Positions 28,401-37,498 of a stretch of 64,000 bases of DNA are shown one piece after another. Origin of the DNA: Micromonospora qiuiae (GTDB lineage Bacteria; Actinomycetota; Actinomycetes; Mycobacteriales; Micromonosporaceae); contig NZ_BOPC01000051.1 of assembly GCF_016863555.1 (NCBI RefSeq), positions 1 through 64,000 on the forward strand, given 5' to 3'. Numbering within the stretch: position 1 is the stretch's first letter; each line of letters starts with the position of its first letter. The notes beneath the pieces are model-generated. The model was not told the DNA's origin. It made no database searches and was given only the letters and a program-made list of their open reading frames with translations. A program made the position numbers and the translations under genes.

Positions 28401-29719
28401 TTCCGGGAGGCTTCGGCGAATTCTTCGCGGGGGTCGTGCAACTGGCCGAGGGCGACCACCTCACGCTTGAGGAGCAGGGCCAGCGTCCAGTCGACCACCA
28501 CCCGGACCTTGCGGTTCAACGAGGGGATCTGGCTCATGTGGTACGTCCGGTGCATGAACCACGCCGGCCAGCCGGTCATCTTGATGCCGTAGACCTGGGC
28601 CACGCCCTTGTGCCGGCCGAGGCTGGCCACACTGCCGGCGTGCTTGTGCTTGTACTCGACCGGCTCCCGGCCCCGGAGCACAGCGACGATGTTGTCGGCC
28701 ATCCGCTGGGCCTGGCGCACCGCATGCTGCGCGCTGGGCGAGCAGTAGTTGCCCGGCGGCTTGGTCAGGTCCGGCACGGCAGCGCAGTCACCGGCGCTCC
28801 ACGCGCCCTCGATCACCCGGTCGCCGTCGACCACCTGAAGGGTGGGCAGGCAGGTGAGCCGACGCCGGTCGTCGCGGGGGAAGTCGGTCGCGTCCAGCAT
28901 CGGCGAGGGCTTCACGCCGGCGGTCCAGACGATGGTGTCGGAGCTGAAGGTGTCCCCGTCGGAGAGCTTGACCACCCCGTCGACACAGGACTCCAGCCGG
29001 GTGTCCAGTCGGACGTCCATGCCCCGCTTCAGCAACTGTTGCACCGTGTAGGCGCCCATGTCCCGGTCGACCTCGGGCAGCACCCGCTGGGTGGCCTCGA
29101 CCAGCACCCACCGCATGTCCGACATCTTCAGCTCCGGGTAGTACTTCAGGGCGTCCCTGGCCATGTCCTCCATCTCGGCGAGCGCCTCGATGCCGGCGTA
29201 CCCGCCACCGACGAAGACAAAGGTCAGCGCCCGGCGGCGCACCTCCGGGTCGGTCGTCGCGGCGGCCACGTCAAGCAGCTCCAGCACGTGGTTACGCAGG
29301 TAGATGGCCTCACCGATGGTCTTGAACCCGATGCCGTGCTCGTGCAGGCCCGGAATCGGCAGGGTCCGGGAAACCGAGCCGGGGGCGACCACGACGTGGT
29401 CGTACGCGATCTCGCGGGGCGGACCGACGATCGGCTGGATGGTGGCGGTCTTGCGGTCGTGCTCGATCCGCGTCACCGCGCCGGCCACCACCGTGCACCG
29501 ACGCAACTCGCGACGCAGCGGCACCACGGCGTGGCGCGGGGAGATGTTCCCCGCCGACGCCTCCGGCAGGAACGGCTGGTACGTCATGTGCGGCTGAGGG
29601 TCGACGACGATGACCTCGGCCTCACGGGAGCTCAGCTTCTTCGACAGGCGCAGCGCCGCGTAGAGACCGACGTGCCCGGCGCCCACCACAAGGATCCGTT
29701 TCGGATTCACGCCTACCAT
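28397..29719 (-). CDS. ndh: Type II NADH dehydrogenase-like FAD oxidoreductase
   Basis: A 440-residue flavoprotein of the NDH-2 family, which passes electrons from NADH to quinone without pumping protons. The FAD loop is ILVVGAGHVGLYAALRL near the start; the NAD loop is FVFVGGGYAGIEALAEME (about residue 165-182); ACD-type segment AWSAGDCAAVPD binds FAD near 310. The C-terminal amphipathic part (MTGWPAWFMHRTYHMSQIP, LALLLKREVVALGQL) fits peripheral membrane attachment. The ATG at 29719 follows GGGGAAAG. Related members may use other electron acceptors, so the quinone role is inferred. Confidence 0.88.
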   Translation of the reverse strand: MVGVNPKRILVVGAGHVGLYAALRLSKKLSSREAEVIVVDPQPHMTYQPFLPEASAGNISPRHAVVPLRRELRRCTVVAGAVTRIEHDRKTATIQPIVGPPREIAYDHVVVAPGSVSRTLPIPGLHEHGIGFKTIGEAIYLRNHVLELLDVAAATTDPEVRRRALTFVFVGGGYAGIEALAEMEDMARDALKYYPELKMSDMRWVLVEATQRVLPEVDRDMGAYTVQQLLKRGMDVRLDTRLESCVDGVVKLSDGDTFSSDTIVWTAGVKPSPMLDATDFPRDDRRRLTCLPTLQVVDGDRVIEGAWSAGDCAAVPDLTKPPGNYCSPSAQHAVRQAQRMADNIVAVLRGREPVEYKHKHAGSVASLGRHKGVAQVYGIKMTGWPAWFMHRTYHMSQIPSLNRKVRVVVDWTLALLLKREVVALGQLHDPREEFAEASRK

Positions 29720-29866
29720 CTTTCCCCCACCGGCTGCGCTAATCCCGATCCCGGCTCCCGTTCTGTGACCGAGCACAACCAGGCTGTGATCCGGACAACT
29801 CTCGATGCTCGGGGCACAACCGGCACCCGCGCACCGGCGTGCACTCCCGTCCCGGTGACCCCTCCG

Positions 29867-30433
29867 TCACCGACGACGCAGCAGCCAGGCCAGCATCGCG
29901 GTCACCGCGAGCGCGATCAGCAGACCGGCGACGGTGACCGCCTGCCAGCCGTCCGCATTCCCACCCGCGCGGGCCAGCTCCAGCAGCAGCACCCCGAACA
30001 CCGAGGTGGCGAGCAACACGCCTGCGGCCTGGGTGAGCCAACGCACGATCAGCTCCGGGTCCACGACGGCGTCGTACGGCAAGAGCGCGACCAGCGCGCA
30101 GAGCGTGTGCGTCAGGTAGAGCGCCACCGCCACGACCATCAGCCGCCACAGCGCGATCGGCCGGTCGTACATGTCGGTGGCGAGCAGCCATCCGGCGACG
30201 GTGACCAGCGCCGCGAAGGTCGGCCAGAAGCGGCGCGGCGCCAGCGCGGGAAGCACCGCGACCACGACCAGGGCGCCGAGCGCCTGCCCCGCGACCACCT
30301 CGGCGGGGTACGCCAGCAGCAACCCGACCAGTGCCGCGAGGAAGATCCCGAGACGGACCAGAACCGGGGCCAGGGTGATCCGGCCGACCGCCGTGCGCAG
30401 CGCCCGGACGCGGCCGGTCAGCGAGGCGATCAT
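29867..30433 (-). CDS. Polytopic membrane protein ending the MoxR/DUF58 operon
   Basis: A 188-residue protein with about five to six hydrophobic helices (for example LVRLGIFLAALVGLLLAYPA, RLMVVAVALYLTHTLCALVALL and AVTVAGLLIALAVTAMLAWLL). I recognise no domain. The ATG at 30433 gives the natural start; the open frame further up overlaps the DUF58 gene. It follows DUF58 by 55 bp in the same direction, so it probably belongs to the same unit. Function unknown. Confidence 0.75.
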   Translation of the reverse strand: MIASLTGRVRALRTAVGRITLAPVLVRLGIFLAALVGLLLAYPAEVVAGQALGALVVVAVLPALAPRRFWPTFAALVTVAGWLLATDMYDRPIALWRLMVVAVALYLTHTLCALVALLPYDAVVDPELIVRWLTQAAGVLLATSVFGVLLLELARAGGNADGWQAVTVAGLLIALAVTAMLAWLLRRR

Positions 30434-30488
30434 CGACGCCGCCCTTCGTCCGTGATCACGGGGGCGCGCCGCGCCACGTCGCCCGCGA

Positions 30489-31871
30489 TCATCGGTTGCC
30501 CACCCGGGGCGCGGTGGCCAGCCGGGCCACGTCCCGCAACACCTGGTCGAGGCTGCCCGCGCCGACCCACGGCACCACCGGCACACCGTGTTCCCGCAGC
30601 TGCATGATCATGGTGTCCCGGTCCAGCCGCCACAGCCGGTACGCCACCTCGCCCCACCCCTGCTCCTTCGGCGGCGGCAGGTCACTAGGCAGGGTGTCGA
30701 CGGCCACCACGAACCGTCCCGAGCGGGCCAACCGGGCCATCATCTGCGCCGATCCCTCCTCCAGCAGTGGAGTGAGCACCACCACCAGCGCGTCGGCGGA
30801 GAGCAGTTGCGGGCCGAACGCGTGCTCGTCCAACGCGCGCGGAGAGGGCTGGGCCTTCACGTCCAACAGCCACTCCAGCACGGTCAGATACTGTCGCCGT
30901 CCGGTGGCCGGCCGCAGCCGGCGGGCGCTCAGGCCGTATTCGAGCAACGCCACCCGGTCGCCCCGGTGCAGGTAGTGCTCGGCGATGGCGGCAGCAGCCC
31001 GCACCGTGGTGTCCAGCACCGACGCCGTGCCGCCGATCCCACCGGAGCGGCCCGCCTCGGCGAGCACGTCGAGTAGCACGACCACCTCGGCGTCCCGATC
31101 GGAGAGGGTGGCCGCCACGTGCAGCTGCCGGGTCCGCAACGACACCCGCCAGTCGATCCGGCGCAGCCGGTCGCCGGGCGCGAAGATCCGGACCCCGGCC
31201 AGTTCGCCGCCCTCGCCGGGGCGGCGTGAGCGGTGGGCGCCGACCAGCCCGGCGGCCCGGGGCATCGCCTCGACGGCCTCGAACGGCTCGGTCTTCGGGT
31301 ACACCTTCGACCGGACCGGCTCGGCGATCACCGCCCGCGAAATCAACAGCCCCTGTGCCGCGGCCACACGGGCGCCGGCCGGGCCGAGTGGATGCCGTCC
31401 CCAACGCAGCGCGCTGCCGCTCAGCTCCAGGTCGATCGCGGTCTCCGGCGCGACCGAGGTGACGAACGGCCGGTCGGCCAGCCCAGGGCGCTCGCCGGCC
31501 CCGCTTCGCCCGGCGATCGTACCGCCGGCGAGCGCCACGCGTTCGACCCGCAGCCAGGGCGAGACCCGGGTACGCAGCACCGCCACGTCGTACGACACCG
31601 GGCCGGGGTTGCCGACGCTGATCGTGCCGGCCACCGGACCGCCTTCCACCAGGTGCCCCTCGTCGGCTTCGATCTGCACCTCGGGCATTTCGGTGGGGCG
31701 GCGGCGCAACGCGTACGCGGTGCCCAGCGCGAACGGGGCGGCCAGCACGACCAGATCCACCCGGCCCAGCAGCACCGCGGCGATCAGGAGCAGGCCGGTG
31801 AGCAGCACGGCGCGGCCGAGCGCCCAGGTGGGCGCCCACTGCTGCGGTGCGGATCGGTCCTGACGGGTCAC
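30489..31871 (-). CDS. DUF58 domain protein
   Basis: A 460-residue membrane-anchored protein. Two hydrophobic segments near residues 18-55 precede an immunoglobulin-like region; the DUF58 core follows with RIFAPGDRLRRIDWRVSLRTRQLHV (about residues 228-252) and a von Willebrand factor A-like section (VVVLLDVLAEAG with the usual metal-site position partly altered). Such proteins act with MoxR AAA+ ATPases, encoded just upstream. The start is the GTG at 31871, 7 bases after the moxR stop. The pathway is not defined in actinobacteria; BatA-like or envelope-maturation roles are inferences from other phyla. Confidence 0.88.
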   Translation of the reverse strand: MTRQDRSAPQQWAPTWALGRAVLLTGLLLIAAVLLGRVDLVVLAAPFALGTAYALRRRPTEMPEVQIEADEGHLVEGGPVAGTISVGNPGPVSYDVAVLRTRVSPWLRVERVALAGGTIAGRSGAGERPGLADRPFVTSVAPETAIDLELSGSALRWGRHPLGPAGARVAAAQGLLISRAVIAEPVRSKVYPKTEPFEAVEAMPRAAGLVGAHRSRRPGEGGELAGVRIFAPGDRLRRIDWRVSLRTRQLHVAATLSDRDAEVVVLLDVLAEAGRSGGIGGTASVLDTTVRAAAAIAEHYLHRGDRVALLEYGLSARRLRPATGRRQYLTVLEWLLDVKAQPSPRALDEHAFGPQLLSADALVVVLTPLLEEGSAQMMARLARSGRFVVAVDTLPSDLPPPKEQGWGEVAYRLWRLDRDTMIMQLREHGVPVVPWVGAGSLDQVLRDVARLATAPRVGNR

Positions 31872-31878
31872 GACGGGT

Positions 31879-32886
31879 TCAGTGCCCCTGCCGGCCGGAG
31901 GCGTAGCTGGGCAGCGCACCGCTGGCCGGCGCCGGTGTCCCGTCGAGGACCTCGCCGACCACGAACGACGGGTCGACCCGGCGCAGCCACATCTCCGGCC
32001 GCAGCGTGATCCGGTGCGCCAGCGCCGGCGTCGCCACGTCCTTCACGTCCTCCGGCACCACGTAGTCGCGGCCGGAGAGCACCGCCCGGACCCGGGCCAG
32101 CAGCAACAGCGCCAGCGAGCCACGCGGCGAGGCGCCGACCAGCACCGACGGATGTTCCCGGGTGGCGGCGGTCAGCGCCACGATGTAGCGGCCGACCGAG
32201 TCCTCCACCACCACGTCCTCCAGGGCCGCCTGCATGGCACGCAGCGTGTCGGCGTCGACGACCGGCTTGATCTCGGCCTCCTCGCGTCGGCGGGCCATCC
32301 GCCGGCGCAGCACCTCCCACTCCTCCTCCTGCTCCGGGTAGCCGAACGACACCCGCAGCAGGAACCGGTCCAGCTGCGCCTCCGGCAGCGGGTAGGTGCC
32401 CTCGTACTCGACGGGGTTGGCGGTGGCCAGCACGTGGAACGGCTCGTCCAGCCGGTAGGTCACGCCCTCCACCGAGACCTGCTTCTCCTGCATCGCCTCC
32501 AGCAGGGCCGACTGGGTCTTCGGTGGGGTTCGGTTGATCTCGTCGGCCAGCAGCAAATTGGTGAAGACCGGCCCGGCCCGGAAGGCGAATTCGCCGCTGC
32601 GCTGGTCGTAGAGGAAGGAGCCGGTGACATCGGCGGGCAACAGGTCGGGGGTGAACTGAAGGCGGCGGAAGTCCAGCCCGAGGGCCTGGGCGAAGGACCG
32701 GGCGGTGAGCGTCTTGCCCAGACCGGGCAGGTCCTCCAACAGCACGTGTCCACCGGCGAGGATGCCGGCGAGGACGAGTTCGAGGGCATCCCGCTTGCCG
32801 ACCACGACCTGGCCCACCGCGTCCAGTACCGCCTGGGCGAGGTGACCGACCTCGGTAGGGGGCATCTTCCGGCCGGCGTCGTTCAT
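31879..32886 (-). CDS. MoxR-family AAA+ ATPase
   Basis: A 335-residue cytoplasmic ATPase thought to act as a chaperone in maturing partner complexes. Walker A is LLEDLPGLGKTLTAR (near residue 55), Walker B LLLADEINRTPPKTQSALLEAMQEKQV (near 115), sensor region FHVLATANPVEYEGTYPLPEAQLDRFLL, and the C-terminal lid has VGASPRGSLALLLLARVRA. All are typical of the MRP subgroup. The ATG overlaps the preceding stop (TGATG). It sits between the membrane protein at 32886 and DUF58, the usual pairing. Confidence 0.94.
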   Translation of the reverse strand: MNDAGRKMPPTEVGHLAQAVLDAVGQVVVGKRDALELVLAGILAGGHVLLEDLPGLGKTLTARSFAQALGLDFRRLQFTPDLLPADVTGSFLYDQRSGEFAFRAGPVFTNLLLADEINRTPPKTQSALLEAMQEKQVSVEGVTYRLDEPFHVLATANPVEYEGTYPLPEAQLDRFLLRVSFGYPEQEEEWEVLRRRMARRREEAEIKPVVDADTLRAMQAALEDVVVEDSVGRYIVALTAATREHPSVLVGASPRGSLALLLLARVRAVLSGRDYVVPEDVKDVATPALAHRITLRPEMWLRRVDPSFVVGEVLDGTPAPASGALPSYASGRQGH

Positions 32887-33473
32887 CAGATCTTCTCCAG
32901 TTCGGCGACGATCGCCACGAGGTCGCGCGGCGAGGGGGTGCGGCGGGGCGGGGTCTCCAGGAACGCCGACAGCCGGTCGCCCAACAGGACACGGGCGCGG
33001 CCCGGGTCCGACTCGCGGGTCACACCGTGCTTCAGGCGTAACCGCTCGTCGGCCAGCTCAGCGAGACGGGGCAGGATGATCTTGGTGAATCGCTCGGGTC
33101 GGTTCCTGGACCAGTCCAGCGGAGTTGCCCAACCGTTGATCGCGGTGCGCAGCGCGTCCCGGGCCATCCAGTTGTACATGCCGTTCTCCTCGCCGCCCCG
33201 GGACGCGTCTGCGAGGCGGCGGGACTTCGGCGGCGGGGCGAGCACGGCCACGATCCGGCGCACCAGCAGCAGCGTGAGTACCGCGGCGACCAGCACCAGC
33301 AGCGACACCCGCAACCCGACCGCGCGCAGCCCGGCGACGAGCACGAGGGTCGCGGCCGCGGCCACACCGAGGACGCTGAGCACGGTCCGTAGCCGCCCGC
33401 CCTCGCGCCGGTCGGGCCGCGGTGGCCGCTCCTCCTCGAAGCTGAGCAGGTCGTCGATGCTGGTCCGGCTCAC
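32886..33473 (-). CDS. Membrane protein of the MoxR/DUF58 operon
   Basis: A 195-residue protein with two adjacent hydrophobic helices (TVLSVLGVAAAATLVLVAGL and SLLVLVAAVLTLLLVRRIVAVL, about residues 30-75), then a cytoplasmic domain of about 115 residues with MYNWMARDALRTAINGWATPLDW and FTKIILPRLAELADERLRLKHG. I recognise no catalytic motif. The GTG start overlaps the DUF4129 stop (GTGA), and its stop overlaps moxR, so translation of three genes is chained. It is conserved in position next to MoxR in actinobacteria, which suggests a role in the same complex. Confidence 0.8.
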   Translation of the reverse strand: MSRTSIDDLLSFEEERPPRPDRREGGRLRTVLSVLGVAAAATLVLVAGLRAVGLRVSLLVLVAAVLTLLLVRRIVAVLAPPPKSRRLADASRGGEENGMYNWMARDALRTAINGWATPLDWSRNRPERFTKIILPRLAELADERLRLKHGVTRESDPGRARVLLGDRLSAFLETPPRRTPSPRDLVAIVAELEKI

Positions 33474-34198
33474 GCCGTCACCTGCTCGACCGTGGCGGTG
33501 AGTTCACCGCGCAGCCGGCGCAGCGCCGCCCGCGCCTGGTCGCGGGTGCGTTCGTCGACCGGACGGGTGGCGTACCGGGCCTCCCGGTAGACGTGCGCGA
33601 ACTCGGCCAGCACGTCGGCGCTGACGATCGCCGGCACACCGGTGGACGGATCGCCGCGCAGCAGTCGGGTGACCAGGTCGGTGGGGGTGTCACCGGTCAG
33701 CCGGGGCACCCCGGCGCCCGCGGCGGCCTCTTCGAGCCGGACCCAGCAGGCGATCACCGCGGTCCGCGGGTCGGTGGACCGGTCGTCCAGTTCGACCAGA
33801 CCGGCATCGACGGCGGCGACCACCTCACGCGCCGTGCCCTCGGCGCTGCGCCGGGCCGGCCGCGCGGGCAGCCTGCGGGTCACCCGGCGGGCCGCCGCCC
33901 GCAGCAGAGTCCAGACCAGATAGCCGAGGGCGGCCACCAGCGCGGCGCCGAACAGCGCCAGCGCCACCGTGCCGAGCCAGGACGGGATCTGCGTACGGGT
34001 CTGCTCGGCAGCCTCTCGCGGCTCCACGGGGATCGACGGACGGGGATCATCGCTCGGGTATTCCAGGACGAACGGGGCGTCCTTGGCGACGGGTGGGACC
34101 CGGCTCGCACCGATGGACGAGTTCGCGGCCGCCAGGGTGACCGCGGCGAGCAGGCCGGCCACCACCGCGAGCGGCCACCACCTGCGCAGAGCCTCCAT
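33470..34198 (-). CDS. DUF4129 domain membrane protein
   Basis: A 242-residue protein that opens the operon. It has an N-terminal membrane segment (WWPLAVVAGLLAAVTLAAA), a short outside section, a second membrane segment (TVALALFGAALVAALGYLVW, about residues 73-92) and a C-terminal DUF4129-like helical domain with VIACWVRLEEAAAGAGVPRLTG and TPTDLVTRLL. DUF4129 proteins often accompany MoxR and DUF58, and some are fused to transglutaminase domains; none is present here. The ATG at 34198 follows GGAGG. Confidence 0.85.
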   Translation of the reverse strand: MEALRRWWPLAVVAGLLAAVTLAAANSSIGASRVPPVAKDAPFVLEYPSDDPRPSIPVEPREAAEQTRTQIPSWLGTVALALFGAALVAALGYLVWTLLRAAARRVTRRLPARPARRSAEGTAREVVAAVDAGLVELDDRSTDPRTAVIACWVRLEEAAAGAGVPRLTGDTPTDLVTRLLRGDPSTGVPAIVSADVLAEFAHVYREARYATRPVDERTRDQARAALRRLRGELTATVEQVTA

Positions 34199-34274
34199 CC
34201 GGCTACCTCCGGGCCACCGAGGCGTACGTCGGACCACCGCGCTCACTGTCCGTCATCGCCACCGCCCCGCAGCC

Positions 34275-35015
34275 TCAGTCCACTCCGGCCAATCGCTTCG
34301 CCCGGGCGAACACCTCGTCCAGCATTCCTGGTGTCAGCCGTCCCGTGAAAGTGTTCTGCTGGCTGACGTGGTAACAACCGAGCAGTTCCGGTACGGCCGT
34401 GCCGGACCAGTGTGCCCCATGGCCGAACGCCGGTCGCGGGCTGGGCGGACGCACGCCGTACACCTCGCGCAACGCCGGCCACCACGCGGCCCAGGCGAAC
34501 GCACCCAGCGCGACCACGACCCGCAGGGTGGGCCTGACCAGCGCGACCTCCCGGTGCAGCCAGGGCGCGCAGGTGTCCCGCTCGGCCGGCGTGGGCTTGT
34601 TGTCCGGTGGCGCGCAGCGTACGGCGGCGAAGATTCTCGTCTGCCGCAGCGCCAGTCCGTCGTCGGCGGCGACGCTGGTCGGCTGGTTGGCCAGCCCGGC
34701 GCGGTGCAGCGCGGCGAAGAGCACGTCACCGGAGCGATCGCCGGTGAAGATCCGACCCGTGCGGTTGCCGCCGTGCGCAGCCGGGGCCAGACCGAGGATG
34801 GCGATCCTTGCCGCCGGATCACCGAACCCGGGCACCGGTCGGCCCCAGTACTCCTGGTCGCGGAAGGCGGCACGTCGGGTGCGCGCGACCTCCTCACGCC
34901 AGTCGACCAGCCGTGGACAGGCGAAACAGTTGCTGATCGCCGCATCAAGGTCGGTCAGGGCGGTCGTCCGCGCCGCGCGGGCGACCACCTCTGCCGGGGT
35001 ACGCGGCTCAGCCAA
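34275..35015 (-). CDS. udgB: Family 5 uracil-DNA glycosylase (UdgB type)
   Basis: A 246-residue DNA repair enzyme that removes uracil and some deaminated purines. The iron-sulfur cluster cysteines are visible: NCFACPRLVDWREE (two, near residue 30), RCAPP and DTCAPWLHRE. Motif A is LGLAPAAHGGNRTGRIFTGD (near 75), the family 5 signature with no catalytic Asp/Asn in the usual place, and the late motif is CYHVSQQNTFTG. The TTG start at 35015 overlaps the dienelactone hydrolase stop by 8 bases, so the two are coupled. The TTG is the best start I can see; an in-frame GTG 24 bases on is an alternative. Confidence 0.9.
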   Translation of the reverse strand: MAEPRTPAEVVARAARTTALTDLDAAISNCFACPRLVDWREEVARTRRAAFRDQEYWGRPVPGFGDPAARIAILGLAPAAHGGNRTGRIFTGDRSGDVLFAALHRAGLANQPTSVAADDGLALRQTRIFAAVRCAPPDNKPTPAERDTCAPWLHREVALVRPTLRVVVALGAFAWAAWWPALREVYGVRPPSPRPAFGHGAHWSGTAVPELLGCYHVSQQNTFTGRLTPGMLDEVFARAKRLAGVD

Positions 35016-35694
35016 GCTTGGCCCGGAAGAGCTCGAGGGTGCGGGCCCAGGCGCTGGTGGCGGCGCGCTGGTCGAACTTCTCCGGCCGGTCCTCGTTGAA
35101 GAAGGCGTGTTCGGTGCCCGGGTAGTCGTGCAACTGGCAACTGCCGCCCGCGTGCTCGATGGCCCGGCGTACGGCCTGCACACCCGGCTCGCTGGAGGTG
35201 CCGTCCGCCTCCGAGCAGTGGATCAGCGCCGCCTTGCCCGTGTAGTCCGGCCACTCGGTGCGCATCCCCACCCAGGGAAGTCGAGGATAGAACGCGGCGG
35301 TGGCGACGATCCGCTCGGTGAAACTCGCCGCCCACAACGCCAGGCTGGCTCCCGCGCAGAAACCCGCGCAGCCGGCCTTTTCGGTGGTCTCGCCGCGCCC
35401 GGCAAGGTAATCGGCGGCGGCAGCGATGTCGGCGGCCGCCTCATCCATCTGGGTGCTGTTCAGCATCTGCCGCGGTTCACTCGGCTTGCTCGCCGGCCCG
35501 CCGTGCCGGAAGTCGGGCGCCAGGGCGACGAAACCCGCCTCGGCGAAACGGTCCACGACGGCCCGCACGTGGGGCGCCAAACCCCACCAGTCCTGGATGA
35601 CGATGACCGCGGGGCTGGCCGCACCGGTCGAGGGTATCGCGAGGTACCCCGTCGCGTTTCCCCCATTGACGCGGTAGGTCACCATTTCGCCCAT
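35008..35694 (-). CDS. Dienelactone hydrolase family protein
   Basis: A 228-residue alpha/beta-hydrolase. The nucleophile is the cysteine in AGCAGFCAGASLALW (G-x-C-x-G, near residue 115), as in true dienelactone hydrolases; the acid lies in CSEADGTSS and the histidine in YPGTEHAFFNEDRPE. VIVIQDWWGLAPHVRAVVDR is the conserved early segment. Substrate unknown: no aromatic degradation genes are nearby, so a housekeeping hydrolase role is as likely as chlorocatechol metabolism. AGGAGGA lies before the ATG at 35694. It is coupled to udgB. Confidence 0.9.
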   Translation of the reverse strand: MGEMVTYRVNGGNATGYLAIPSTGAASPAVIVIQDWWGLAPHVRAVVDRFAEAGFVALAPDFRHGGPASKPSEPRQMLNSTQMDEAAADIAAAADYLAGRGETTEKAGCAGFCAGASLALWAASFTERIVATAAFYPRLPWVGMRTEWPDYTGKAALIHCSEADGTSSEPGVQAVRRAIEHAGGSCQLHDYPGTEHAFFNEDRPEKFDQRAATSAWARTLELFRAKLG

Positions 35695-35840
35695 CGGCCC
35701 GTCCTCCTAGCGGTCAGTCATCGTTGGCTGGTCGCCCAGTGGGGCTACGTGCCGGTAGCCTGCCACGCCCTGACCGCCTGCGGGAAGACAGCGAAAGAGT
35801 GGCATTCACCTCCCGTTCGCCTCTGGTGATCCGGACAACA

Positions 35841-35876
35841 TCGACGGCGGCGCGGCGTGGGCCGCGCCGCCGTCGA
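35841..35876 (-). terminator. 16-bp perfect hairpin after the gene at 35905
   Basis: Arms 35841-35856 (TCGACGGCGGCGCGGC) and 35861-35876 form a perfect 16-bp stem with a 4-base loop (GTGG). It is 29 bases past the stop at 35905. The gap 35695-35904 otherwise contains only the upstream region of the dienelactone hydrolase gene. Confidence 0.8.
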
Positions 35877-35904
35877 CTGTGGTGGGGATAACGCTCCCGC
35901 CCGC

Positions 35905-36405
35905 TCAGGCCCGCTTCGTCAGGCAGAGCAGGTAGCCGGTGCTGCCCGGCTTGATGGAGTAGAAGACGTAGCCGTCGTCACCCTCGGTGAAATACTCGTC
36001 GCACGCCTCGTCCGAGCGGGCCTGTGCCTCGGTCTGGCCGTCGACCCGACCGACGACGTTGTACACCGCCTGGCTGTCGGTGCAGGCGACCACCTTCGCC
36101 CCGTCGACCTTGGTCTCCTTCTCGCCGAGGTTGGTCGCCGACAGCTCGGCGATGCAGTCACCGATCTTCGCCTCGGCCGCCTCGTCGGAGTTGCGCAGGC
36201 TGCCGATTCCGAACTTCAGACCCGCGACGACCGCGAAGGCGACGATCGCGCCGACGATGCTGAAGATCTTCCTCTTGCCCCCGCCGGAGGACTGCTCCGA
36301 CTGGGCCGGCGGTGGCGGCTGCACGCCCGCCACGGGCGGCGCCGGAACGCCCGGCGAGGTATGCGGAGCGTCCGAAGTGGACGGTGGGACTGCCTGCTCT
36401 GACAC
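35905..36405 (-). CDS. Secreted or membrane-anchored protein with LppU-like outer domain
   Basis: A 166-residue protein of unknown function. A Pro/Ala/Gln-rich cytoplasmic start (~45 residues) is followed by one membrane helix (KIFSIVGAIVAFAVVAGLKF) and an outer domain of about 95 residues with cysteines in IGDCIAELSA, VVACTDSQAV, SDEACDEYF and YLLCLTKR. Four spaced cysteines in a small outer domain suggest two disulfides. This layout is common among short actinobacterial envelope proteins of the LppU/SCO3897 type; I infer the similarity from the cysteine spacing only. GTG start at 36405. Confidence 0.7.
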   Translation of the reverse strand: MSEQAVPPSTSDAPHTSPGVPAPPVAGVQPPPPAQSEQSSGGGKRKIFSIVGAIVAFAVVAGLKFGIGSLRNSDEAAEAKIGDCIAELSATNLGEKETKVDGAKVVACTDSQAVYNVVGRVDGQTEAQARSDEACDEYFTEGDDGYVFYSIKPGSTGYLLCLTKRA

Positions 36406-36516
36406 GAATTTTCCTTTCGAGGGATCAATGAGCAGACGACACCGTAGCGATCATCGACGTCGCCCGGTGTCCCGCAGGCCTCATCCGTTCAGCTATTTCC
36501 CAGACTTCCCGGACCG

Positions 36517-37467
36517 TCAGGATCTCGGCGCGAGGCTCCAGGCGATGCCGTCGAGAATGTCGTGCTCCGAAGCGATCACCGAGTCCGCGCCCACCCGTTC
36601 CATGCTCACCTGGAGCACGAGCGCCCCCGCGCCGATCACGTCGGCCCGGCCGGGATGCATCACCGGTATCGCCAGGCGCTGCTCGCGGCTCTTCGTCAGC
36701 AGCCCCGTGGTCACCTCCGCCACCCGGTCGTACGACACCCGGGCGTGGTGGATCCGGCTCGGGTCGTACCCGGTGAGTCCCTCGGCGATCGCCACCACGG
36801 TGGTGACCGACCCGGCGAGCCCCACCAGGGTGGCCGCCTCACGGCCCGGTACGACCTCCAGCGCCCGATCCACCGCCACCGTGATGTCGGCCCGCGCGGC
36901 GGCGATCTCGTCCGGGCCGGGCGGGTCGCCACGCAGGTGCCGCTCGGTCATCCGGACGCAGCCGATGTCCATCGAGACGGCCGCCCGCACGCCCGCGTCG
37001 CGGTCACCGACGACGAACTCCGTCGAGCCGCCGCCGATGTCCACCACGAGGTACGGCGACCGGGCATCGGCGGGCAGCCCGCGCACCGCGCCGGTGAAGG
37101 AGAGCCGAGCCTCCTCGTCCCCGCTGACCACCTCGGGCACGACGCCCAGGGTCCGCTCCACCATGGCCCGGAAGTCGGCCGCGTTGTCGGCGTCACGGGT
37201 GGCCGAGGTGGCGCACATCCGCACCCGCTCGGTGCCCAGCTTCTCGATCTCGGCGGCGTAGTCGGCCAGTGCCACCCGGGTCCGCTCGATGGCCTCCGGG
37301 GCGAGCCGGCCGGTCCGGTCCACGCCCTGCCCCAGCCGGACGATCTCCATCCGTCGGCACACGTCGACCAACGGCGCGGACGGCTCGGCCGACGGGTCGG
37401 GCAGATCGGCGACCAGCAACCGGATCGAGTTGGTGCCGCAGTCGATGGCAGCCACGCGGGTCGTCAC
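36517..37467 (-). CDS. ppx: Ppx/GppA exopolyphosphatase-like phosphatase
   Basis: A 316-residue ASKHA-fold enzyme that hydrolyses polyphosphate or pppGpp. VAAIDCGTNSIRLLVAD is the first phosphate loop, MCATSATRDADNAADF and SGDEEARLSFTGAVRGL follow, and VVDIGGGSTEFVVG is the second phosphate loop (near residue 143). It lacks the C-terminal HD-like domains of long Ppx proteins, as do actinobacterial Ppx1/Ppx2. GTG start at 37467. It ends the eno-ftsB-DUF501-argA-ppx row, which is widely conserved in actinobacteria apart from the argA insertion. Confidence 0.92.
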   Translation of the reverse strand: MTTRVAAIDCGTNSIRLLVADLPDPSAEPSAPLVDVCRRMEIVRLGQGVDRTGRLAPEAIERTRVALADYAAEIEKLGTERVRMCATSATRDADNAADFRAMVERTLGVVPEVVSGDEEARLSFTGAVRGLPADARSPYLVVDIGGGSTEFVVGDRDAGVRAAVSMDIGCVRMTERHLRGDPPGPDEIAAARADITVAVDRALEVVPGREAATLVGLAGSVTTVVAIAEGLTGYDPSRIHHARVSYDRVAEVTTGLLTKSREQRLAIPVMHPGRADVIGAGALVLQVSMERVGADSVIASEHDILDGIAWSLAPRS

Positions 37468-37498
37468 GACGAGAACCCTACAGCGACCAGCGGGCCGG

